Positions 54,130-61,411 of a stretch of 64,000 bases of DNA are shown here, in pieces. Position 1 is the first letter of the stretch. Every line of letters begins with the position of its first letter. The stretch covers positions 1,116,001 to 1,180,000 of the forward strand of contig NC_014962.1 of assembly GCF_000186345.1 (NCBI RefSeq). The letters are read 5' to 3'. Under the pieces are notes generated by a model, which worked only from the letters and a program-made list of their open reading frames with translations, was not told the DNA's origin and did not search any database. This DNA comes from Isosphaera pallida ATCC 43644. GTDB lineage: Bacteria; Planctomycetota; Planctomycetia; Isosphaerales; Isosphaeraceae. The translations under genes and the position numbers were made by a program.

Positions 54130-55890
54130 ATGCCTTCGACCACCGACGCCCCGACTGTCTTATGGTGGAGTCGTCCTCCCAGAGCCCGAGAATGGACGTT
54201 GTTGGGTCTGATTCTGGTGGCCACGCTTTGGTTGAGGGGGCACACCTTCGGGCCGACCGTCGCCGAATCCACTGGCTTGGCTCTTTGGCCGGTCCTCGAA
54301 GGCGGCTCCGAACCGCTTGACTGCGACGAAGCCGCCTACGCCTACATCGGCCGCGAACTCGCCGAAGGGCGGGTCATGTACCGCGACCTCACCGAGAATA
54401 AGCCGCCTCTGGGCTATTGGCTCTACGCCACCGCCGTGGCGGTTGGGGGAGCCAACGAGATGACCATCCGTCTCCTGGTGGTTCCCTTTGTGTTGGCGTC
54501 CCTGGTTTTGGTTCATCGGATCGCCCGCACGCTGGCCGGACCCCTCGCGGGGCTCTTGGCCGCGGTCGCCTTCGCCCTCATGTCCACCGATCCCCGTCTT
54601 TTTGGCAATGGGTCCAACTTTGAACATTTTATCAATTTCTTCACTCTGGTAGCGTTGGCGGGCGGAGTCCGGGCGTTGCGACCCCAACCTGAGGCGGGAG
54701 GCGAACCGGAGCAGCGGCGCGCAAGCTGGGTCTGGTGGCTGCTGGCGGGTCTGGCGGTGGGTTTGGCGGCGTTGGTCAAGCAGGTGGCAATGTTGACGTT
54801 GGCGGCGTTGGGATGGATCGCCTGGCGTGGCGAGCCGCGTCGTGGATGGGGCGGACTCGCCGCCTTGGGGATGGGGGTGGTGACACCGATGGCGTTGGCG
54901 CTGATCGTGCTAGCCGCTCAGGGAGCGCTTGAGGATGCGCGAGCCGACATTTTGGAATATGGTCGTATGTTGGCCAACGACGTGCCCGCCGAGCCGGGTC
55001 AACCGCCGGGGTGGGTTCGCTGGCTGACCGGCAACTCCGAACCCAACAAAATGTGGTCGGACAATGGGTTGCCCTGGCCGTTTGGACCCTCGACGTATCA
55101 CACTTGGTGGGGCGGCGGGTCCTGGCCGCTTTGGGCGCTGAGTGGTCCCGCGTGGGTGTGGGTGGCAATGACGCGGCGACGCTCGCCGGATGCCTCCGCG
55201 CGTCATCTGGTCGCGTTGGCCACTCTGACCGCTTGGGCTCAGGTCGTCGCGCCGGGGCTTTACTGGCAACATTATTATTTATTGGTTGTTCCTTGCGTCG
55301 CCGTGGTGGTCGGTGTTCTAGGGGGGGACTCTTGGCGGCTTCTCCGGCGAGGAACGACTTGGTTCTCCCGTCTGGCGGCGGCCTTGAGCTTGGCGGTCTG
55401 CGGGGTGGCCTTGGCGGCCACCGGTTTCATTCTTACGCGCGATTATCTGCTCGTTCCACCCGCTCAGGTGACCGCGCGTTACAAAGGGGGCAACCAGTGG
55501 ATCGTCCTGCGCGATCTGGGCCGCGAGTGGGGCGAACGTTTGCGCAGCGCTGGGATCGAGCGCCCGACCTTGTACAACTTCGGTTGGCAAAGTCCGTTGT
55601 TCATCTATGGAGACATGGACTGCCCGACTCGTCACTTCTTCGCCGATCCGGTCTTCAAGACCTTTGCGCCTAAGGGGGATCCGCGAGTGGCCGATCGGGT
55701 GGCTCGAACCCTGGCCGATCTCGAGGCGAATCCGCCCGACCTGGTGGTATTGGGTTACGTCGAGGGGTTCCCAGCGCTGCGGCCCTGGCTCGCCGCGAAG
55801 TATCTTCCAGTACCATTCGGCAAGATGCCCGCCCTGGCCCGCGTTGCCTGGTTACGCCGCGATCTGGCCGATCGCGTTCAACTTGACTGA
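54130..55890 (+). CDS. polytopic membrane glycosyltransferase (ArnT/PMT-2 type)
   Basis: A 586-aa integral membrane protein with about 11 helices. The first periplasmic loop has DCDEAAYAYIGRELAEGRVM and TENKPPLGYWLYA, the classic D-E and K-P-P-L motifs of GT39/GT83 enzymes that use polyprenyl phosphate-linked sugars. It probably adds sugar to a lipid or protein on the outer face. It is monocistronic and convergent with sat. The ribosome site is weak. Confidence 0.83.
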   Translation: MPSTTDAPTVLWWSRPPRAREWTLLGLILVATLWLRGHTFGPTVAESTGLALWPVLEGGSEPLDCDEAAYAYIGRELAEGRVMYRDLTENKPPLGYWLYATAVAVGGANEMTIRLLVVPFVLASLVLVHRIARTLAGPLAGLLAAVAFALMSTDPRLFGNGSNFEHFINFFTLVALAGGVRALRPQPEAGGEPEQRRASWVWWLLAGLAVGLAALVKQVAMLTLAALGWIAWRGEPRRGWGGLAALGMGVVTPMALALIVLAAQGALEDARADILEYGRMLANDVPAEPGQPPGWVRWLTGNSEPNKMWSDNGLPWPFGPSTYHTWWGGGSWPLWALSGPAWVWVAMTRRRSPDASARHLVALATLTAWAQVVAPGLYWQHYYLLVVPCVAVVVGVLGGDSWRLLRRGTTWFSRLAAALSLAVCGVALAATGFILTRDYLLVPPAQVTARYKGGNQWIVLRDLGREWGERLRSAGIERPTLYNFGWQSPLFIYGDMDCPTRHFFADPVFKTFAPKGDPRVADRVARTLADLEANPPDLVVLGYVEGFPALRPWLAAKYLPVPFGKMPALARVAWLRRDLADRVQLD

Positions 55891-56265
55891 GCGGATTCCT
55901 ACTGCGGGCGGATTCAACCGCGACCACCACTCAAGCGACCGTTGAGGTGAGGAGCGTTTGGTTCTCCCCGCCGGGCCGCTGCAGCTCGGTCAAACCGGAC
56001 GTGACGTGGTGTTGGGTGGGGTCCTCCTGACAACCACCAGATCGTTCCAATCAAGGACCCAGAGTTGGAAAGCGACTCTCCCCCCATCGATCCCCCGGGA
56101 ACAACACCGTGAGGATCGAGGAATCACAGGAAATGCGAGGGAGTGAGTCGCTTTCGTAACAGCAATCCTCGATGGGAACGACCTGTATGATTGTCAGCAC
56201 AGCCGAGTATCGGCGTCAGCCCATCACGCTTTGCGAGGCGGCTCGTCGAGCAGAGTCGGTTGGGT
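55891..56265. other. gene-free interval between convergent genes
   Basis: No ORF with a recognisable product and no strong hairpin lie between the membrane transferase and sat. Confidence 0.45.
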
Positions 56266-58011
56266 TTAGGCGTGACCGTGGGGTTGGATGAAGCCCATCT
56301 CGATGAGCTTGTCGATGATGATTTGGACGCAGTCGGCAATGCTGGTGGTGGAGGTGTCGAGCCGGACTTCCGGGTTTTCAGGGACTTCGTAGGGGTCGTC
56401 GATGCCGGTGAATCCTTTGATTTGGCCGGCGCGGGCCTTGGCGTAGAGGCCCTTGACGTCGCGTTGTTCGCAGACCTCAAGAGGCGTGGCGCAGTGGATT
56501 TCGACGAAGCGGCCGGGCGAGAGTTTGCGGGCGTACTCGCGGGTTTCGCGGTAGGGACTGATGACTGAGCAGATGACAGTGCCGCCGTGTTGCGAGACCA
56601 GTCCGGCGACGTAACCGACCCGCTGGATATTGGTGTCGCGGTCTTCTTTAGAGAAGCCCAGACCTTTGGAAAGGTGGGTGCGGATTTCGTCGCCGTCCAG
56701 CAGCGAGGCGTTGCGGCCGAATTCAGCAAGGCGTTCGGCCAGGGCCTGGGCGATGGTGGATTTGCCCGAGCCGGACAGCCCGGTGAACCAAAGGGTGAGA
56801 CCCTGACGGTGCTTGGGCGGGTTGGCTTCGCTGAGGATGGCGGCCACTTCGGGGCGGCTGAACCATTCGGGGAGGGGAATTCCTTTGGCGAGGTAGTCGT
56901 TGCGCACCTGGGTGCCGGAGATGTCGGCGATTTCGGCCCCGGCGGGCACGTCGTCGATCGCAACGTAACGCTTCTCGGCCGGCAGATAGACCATCTGCTT
57001 GAAGTCCACCATGCCGACCCCGAGTTCAGCCTCATGAGCGCGCATCAGGTCCTGAGCGGCGTAGGGGTCGTAAAACGGGCGTCCCTGGGAATCCTTGCCG
57101 GGTCCGGCGTGGTCGCGTCCCACGATGAAGTGAGTGCAGCCGTGGTTGCGGCGGATGATGGCGTGCAGCAGCGCTTCGCGCGGGCCGGCCATGCGCATCG
57201 CCAGTGGCAGTAGGCTCAGAACCACCGAGCCGGGCTCGTAATAGTCATCCACCAAGGCGCGGTAGCAGCGGACGCGGGTGAAGTGATCGACATCACCTGG
57301 CTTGGTCACCCCCACAACCGGATGGATCAGCAGACCTCCGCCAATCTGGGCCGCGGCGCGTTTGGTGAGTTCCTCGTGGGCGCGGTGGAGGGGGTTGCGG
57401 GTCTGGAAGGCGACCACCTTGGACCAGCCGAGTTGGGCGAACAGGGCGCGGACCTGGGCGGGGGTGTGCCGCAGTTCGACGAAGTCGTAGTGGGGCGGGA
57501 GCCGCAGAACCTCCAAAGGACCGGCAGCCAGGTAGTCGGGCTGACGCATCAAGGCGGCGACCGCCGGGTGCTTGGCGTCTTGAGTGCCGTAAGCGCCCAG
57601 AGCCTCGGCCTTCTTGTCCACGGGGAAGAGTTCTTCGACGTGCAGAAAGGCCAACAGGTTGCCGTAGACGTCGCGAAGTGCCAAGGGCTTGCCCTCCCGG
57701 ATCCCCGAATCCAGCGCGACGGGCAGGGTGATCGGCAATGGCCAGAGGGTGCCGTCAGCCAAACGCATTTCGGCGATGACCCGCTCGTAGTCGGCCCGAC
57801 CCATGAACGAGGTCAACGGGCTGAAGCCGCCGGTGGCCAGCAGTTCCAGGTCGCAGAGCGAGCGATCATCCAACGTGAGGCTGGGCAGATCCTTGGACTG
57901 GGCCTTCATCTCGGCGACCCGCTCGTCGCTCACCAGCAGATTGACCAACGACCCACCGCCATACGGGGAGATCAAACCTGATGGTTCACCATCCTTCAGC
58001 GTCGCGTTCAC
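56266..58011 (-). CDS. bifunctional sulfate adenylyltransferase/adenylylsulfate kinase
   Basis: A 581-aa cytoplasmic protein that makes APS from sulfate and ATP and then PAPS. The ATP sulfurylase part has QTRNPLHRAH (203-212) and GRDHAGPG (298-305). The kinase part has P-loop GLSGSGKS (411-418), DGDEIR and ISPYRETREYAR. The order, sulfurylase first then kinase, is that of Sat/Met3-type fusions, with an apparently active kinase domain. GTG 58011 with GGAG eight bases upstream is chosen over the long open frame to 58287. It is third in the cysH-rrf2-sat run. Confidence 0.92.
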   Translation of the reverse strand: MNATLKDGEPSGLISPYGGGSLVNLLVSDERVAEMKAQSKDLPSLTLDDRSLCDLELLATGGFSPLTSFMGRADYERVIAEMRLADGTLWPLPITLPVALDSGIREGKPLALRDVYGNLLAFLHVEELFPVDKKAEALGAYGTQDAKHPAVAALMRQPDYLAAGPLEVLRLPPHYDFVELRHTPAQVRALFAQLGWSKVVAFQTRNPLHRAHEELTKRAAAQIGGGLLIHPVVGVTKPGDVDHFTRVRCYRALVDDYYEPGSVVLSLLPLAMRMAGPREALLHAIIRRNHGCTHFIVGRDHAGPGKDSQGRPFYDPYAAQDLMRAHEAELGVGMVDFKQMVYLPAEKRYVAIDDVPAGAEIADISGTQVRNDYLAKGIPLPEWFSRPEVAAILSEANPPKHRQGLTLWFTGLSGSGKSTIAQALAERLAEFGRNASLLDGDEIRTHLSKGLGFSKEDRDTNIQRVGYVAGLVSQHGGTVICSVISPYRETREYARKLSPGRFVEIHCATPLEVCEQRDVKGLYAKARAGQIKGFTGIDDPYEVPENPEVRLDTSTTSIADCVQIIIDKLIEMGFIQPHGHA

Positions 58012-58073
58012 GTGCAAACTCCATTCGATCTCGTCAAAGAACCAACGAAAAGGACGTCGGGTCCAATCCTCAT

Positions 58074-58097
58074 CCACGCCGCCGCTATGCGGCGTGG
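58074..58097 (-). repeat. inverted repeat in the leader of sat
   Basis: CCACGCCGC (58074-58082) and GCGGCGTGG (58089-58097) form a perfect nine-base stem with a six-base loop, 63 bases before the sat start codon within the 203-base rrf2-sat gap. No T tract follows on the minus strand, so it is more likely an RNA stem or protein site than a terminator. Confidence 0.6.
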
Positions 58098-58214
58098 GGG
58101 TACGACTTCGACGCCGGGGAGGAAAGAACAAACGTAAAGCGAGGGCAACCAACGAAGAAACATCGTCAAATGTGCGCGGAGGAAACACGCTTGGTTCAGG
58201 AGGATCGGAGATGT

Positions 58215-58628
58215 TCAAATCACCCAATCGCTGGAGTCTTCCGGCGGGACGAGTTGGGCCAAGGTGGTCTGATCCAAAATCGACCACTCGGCCTGTTCAA
58301 TGGCCCGCCAGACTTGCGCCAAGGCTCGGCCCCCCGGTCCTAGGGGTTGAGGAAGGGGGGAGGCCGAACCGCCAATCGCGCGGATCACCTCGCCCAGCGT
58401 GAGACGATGGGGAGGACGGGCCAGGCGATAGCCACCCGTGGAACCCCGGACGCTTTGGACCAGACCGGCTCCTTTGAGTTGGAGCAGGATTTGAACGAGG
58501 TAGCGTTCGGGAATCCCATCTTCGGCGGCGATCTCGCGCAGAGGAATCGGCTCGTCGCGTCCGTGGCGGCGAGCCAACGCAAGAGCCGCGAGGCAGGCGT
58601 ACTCCTCCTTGGCGGATATCTTCCTCAA
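58215..58628 (-). CDS. Rrf2-family transcriptional regulator
   Basis: A 137-aa protein of the Rrf2 family. ISAKEEYACLAALALARRHG is the opening helix pair, IPLREIAAEDGIPERYLVQILLQLKGAGLV the helix-turn-helix, and SVRGSTGGYRLARPPHRLTLGEVIRAIGG the wing and dimer helix. The three-Cys cluster of IscR/NsrR is missing, as in CymR, the Rrf2 repressor of cysteine metabolism. Its place between cysH and sat makes control of sulfur assimilation the obvious guess (inference). The start is TTG 58628 with AAGGA about nine bases before it. Confidence 0.86.
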   Translation of the reverse strand: MRKISAKEEYACLAALALARRHGRDEPIPLREIAAEDGIPERYLVQILLQLKGAGLVQSVRGSTGGYRLARPPHRLTLGEVIRAIGGSASPLPQPLGPGGRALAQVWRAIEQAEWSILDQTTLAQLVPPEDSSDWVI

Positions 58629-58728
58629 CGACGTCGATCCTTCCAGTCTAGTCCGATCGCGCGAGGCCGCGCCTCCAGACCGTCCCGAACCGTCGCGTGG
58701 TTCGTGGTCCCTTGGAAGGGGATCGGCG

Positions 58729-59541
58729 TTAGAGGCGGCTGCTATCGAGCGAATGAAGGCCGCATTCGGTTTTGGCCTGACCAGCCCAACGTCCCGAGCG
58801 TTCGTCGTTGGGGTCGTGGGCGGGACGGGTGCAGGGCCAACAGCCGATCGAGGTGTAGCCCCGATCGTGAAGCGGATTGTAAGGCACCTGGTTGCTCACC
58901 ACAAATGCCCACACGTCGCGCCGGGTCCAATAGAGCAGGGGGTTGATCTTGATCAGGCCGAACTTCGGGTCCGGTCCCACCAAACGCGCTCGGGCCCGGT
59001 CGGGCGATTGGTCGGCCCGGATCGCGGTGATCCAGGCGTCGTAACCCTGAATCGCCCGCTTCAACGGCAGAATCTTGCGGTCCCGGCAGCAGCGGTCGGG
59101 GTCGGTCTCGTAAAGCGGACGAGGGTGACCCGCCTCGTATTCCTCCACACTGGTTTCGGGACGGACCCACTCCACCTCGATACCGTAACGCGCGCGAATC
59201 CGTTCTCGCATCGCCAAGGTCTCGGCGAATTGGTAGCCGGTGTCCAAGTTGAAGACCCGGGTCTTGGGTGCGACGTTGGCCAGCATATGGATCAGCACGC
59301 AGCCCTCGGGACCAAACGCGGTGGCCATCGTCAGCCGGTCGCCGAAGCGTCCAACCGCCCACTCGAGAATTTCCCAGGCGGTCCGTCCCTCCAGGCTTCG
59401 CGAGACCGCTTCCCAATCCTCCGAACCGGTCTCACCCGCTGCCTCGCCTGTCGTCCGACATGAGATGGCGACATCCTGGCCACGCACTAAATTGGCAAAA
59501 GAGGACGACCCAGTGGGCGATTCGGCTACGGTCGAGGACAT
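58729..59541 (-). CDS. cysH: assimilatory phosphoadenylyl/adenylyl-sulfate reductase
   Basis: A 270-aa cytoplasmic enzyme that reduces activated sulfate to sulfite. The PAPS/APS domain shows TMATAFGPEGCVLIHML and FNLDTGYQFAET. Both iron-sulfur Cys pairs are present, C151-C152 (DRCCRDRK) and C234/C237 (GCWPCTRP), so this is the [4Fe-4S] type that can use APS. The catalytic Cys is C260 in KTECGLH. ATG 59541 has GGAG eight bases upstream, and the frame is open to 59679. It is first in the run, about 130 bases after a candidate promoter. Confidence 0.92.
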   Translation of the reverse strand: MSSTVAESPTGSSSFANLVRGQDVAISCRTTGEAAGETGSEDWEAVSRSLEGRTAWEILEWAVGRFGDRLTMATAFGPEGCVLIHMLANVAPKTRVFNLDTGYQFAETLAMRERIRARYGIEVEWVRPETSVEEYEAGHPRPLYETDPDRCCRDRKILPLKRAIQGYDAWITAIRADQSPDRARARLVGPDPKFGLIKINPLLYWTRRDVWAFVVSNQVPYNPLHDRGYTSIGCWPCTRPAHDPNDERSGRWAGQAKTECGLHSLDSSRL

Positions 59542-59678
59542 GGGCGGGATCTCCAACACGGGAGCAATCTCTACCTCCTCCGCGACGCCAACCCCAATCC
59601 ATTTACTCTTCAGGCGCGCAGAAGGAATACAGGCGGATCGGTTCGGCAGCGGTTCTCCCAGCCGAGCGACTCCCAGCA

Positions 59679-59719
59679 ATCTTACGTTCTTGACTCAAGA
59701 TAGTCAACTTTTGAGTCAA
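59679..59719 (-). promoter_or_regulatory. candidate cysH promoter overlapped by an inverted-repeat operator
   Basis: On the minus strand TTGACT (59707-59702) is followed after 17 bases by TAAGAT (59684-59679), a near-consensus sigma-70 pair. A perfect nine-base inverted repeat, TTGACTCAA (59690-59698) and TTGAGTCAA (59711-59719), brackets the -35 region. A shorter TTGACT/AGTCAA repeat is nested inside. It is a good candidate site for the Rrf2 regulator of this operon (inference). Confidence 0.6.
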
Positions 59720-60110
59720 TCGGCATCAACGGCATGGAAAAGTTGGGGGATTGGGAAGCATTGTTCGTGGCGCGGGAGGAGATTTCCAATTGGAAGGTCC
59801 CGCGCGAGTGAACGTGACGGCGCGGTCTTGCCGATAGGAACGGTGTGGAGACGAACCGAACGGAAACGGGCGGATTCGATCGGCGGGGAAGCCGAAGAGG
59901 GTTAGGAATCGAGGGCCGTGGCCGAAGAGGTCGGGCCGTTGGTGGTTCCGCGACACTGTGGGGACGCTTGGCGACTCATTTCCGCGCCGCGATTAGAGCC
60001 GGGACGGGTTTGATGCCGCGCGTCGCACGATCACGTGAAACCATACAAACGGGTTCGGCGATCGGGTGTCGTCGGGTCGAGGTGGAACGAATCCTGGCGA
60101 GGGGGTGGCC
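59720..60110. other. gene-free divergent interval
   Basis: The stretch between the cysH control region and the histidine kinase gene holds no recognisable gene or hairpin. Confidence 0.45.
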
Positions 60111-61208
60111 ATGAGGTCGTCGGCGCCGTCGTTACAATCGGGTGCGCGGGAGGATACGGGGTCCGTCGAACCAGTCACCGGGTCAGACGAGGGCCGGGAG
60201 CAGTTGGAACGCGATCATCTTCGGCGTCAGGTACTGGAGCTGCAGAGGATCAGCAGTCTTGGGATGATCGCTGGAGGGATTTGTCACGAGTTGAACAATT
60301 TACTGACTCCGATCCTCAATTACGCCAAGCTCGGTTTGCGCAGCGACGACCCGGCCTATCGAACTCGCGCCTTTGAGAAAATCCTGGAAGCGGCCCAGCA
60401 GGCCGCTCAGATCACCGGAGGGGTTCTGGGCTTAGCGCGACCGTCAGGCGAGACCCGCGTGCCTACCGACCTGGCGGCGCTGGTGGAGCAAGTTCTCCGC
60501 TTGACCCGCAAGGATTTGATGGAGCATCGCGTGACACTCGAATACCACGCCCGCGAGCGTCCTCGGGCGCGGGTCAATCCGGCTCAGATTCAGCAGGTGC
60601 TGTTCAACCTGGTGATCAACGCCCGCCAAGCGATGCCTCAGGGTGGGCGGATGTTGGTTCAAGTGGGGTTGGACGCCACCGGACGCATGGCCGAACTTGT
60701 GGTGGCTGACTCCGGTGTTGGCATCGACCCGGCGGGTCTGCGGCGCATTTTCGATCCGTTTTTCACGACCAAGACGGGTCCCGACGAGTCGGGGTTGGGG
60801 GGAACGGGTCTGGGGCTATCGGTTTGCCGCGAGATCATCGAAGCTCACAAAGGACGGATCCGGGCCACCAGCAAAGTGGGGGTTGGCACCACCTTCTGCC
60901 TGAAACTCCCGCTGGATCGCGAGTCGGAATCCTCTGGGGAAACGCAACACGCCGCTGCGTCGCCGTCGTCCCGTTCCAACCGCAACGACGCTGAGGGGGC
61001 TGCGACGTCCCCCCCTGCTACCGTTCAGGGACGGGGACGCGATTCGTTCAACAGTTCCGCTGCCTCCGCCTCCGCTGCGGGCGAGGCGATTGGTGACGCT
61101 TCTCCGTCGCCCTCCCCCTCCAAGCGAGCCGCCACGACTGGCCGAGGGCGGAGCAAAGCAATGCTCGCGGCCCGCTCAGTCGTGGACGACTCGAGCGAGG
61201 AGCGATAA
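60111..61208 (+). CDS. sensor histidine kinase without an obvious input domain
   Basis: A 365-aa cytoplasmic kinase. The phospho-acceptor H59 lies in GMIAGGICHELNNLLTPI. The ATPase has N box LFNLVINARQAMPQGG, G1 ADSGVGIDP, F box DPFFTTK and G2 GGTGLGLSV. The form matches NtrB-like kinases. The first 45 residues are a short coiled stretch, with no PAS or membrane sensor. The last 95 residues after FCLKLPLDRE are a Ser/Ala/Arg low-complexity tail. No response regulator gene is nearby. ATG 60111 has GAGGGGG upstream. Confidence 0.88.
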   Translation: MRSSAPSLQSGAREDTGSVEPVTGSDEGREQLERDHLRRQVLELQRISSLGMIAGGICHELNNLLTPILNYAKLGLRSDDPAYRTRAFEKILEAAQQAAQITGGVLGLARPSGETRVPTDLAALVEQVLRLTRKDLMEHRVTLEYHARERPRARVNPAQIQQVLFNLVINARQAMPQGGRMLVQVGLDATGRMAELVVADSGVGIDPAGLRRIFDPFFTTKTGPDESGLGGTGLGLSVCREIIEAHKGRIRATSKVGVGTTFCLKLPLDRESESSGETQHAAASPSSRSNRNDAEGAATSPPATVQGRGRDSFNSSAASASAAGEAIGDASPSPSPSKRAATTGRGRSKAMLAARSVVDDSSEER

Positions 61209-61411
61209 AATGCAAACGTTGATCCCGGCGGAATGCGGACAGCACGCCTCCGCGCGTCCGGTTCGCATCGGGATCGCGGCGTGGCTTGCGAGTCGGTAGA
61301 CCGTTGACGCCGGCGATTCGACCCCCTTGCGGGGCCCGTCTGCGCCGCCCCTCCCGAACCGCGACCCCCGCGGTCCTCGCCCGGTCCCCCCACGCCGAAG
61401 GTGCCTTTCCC

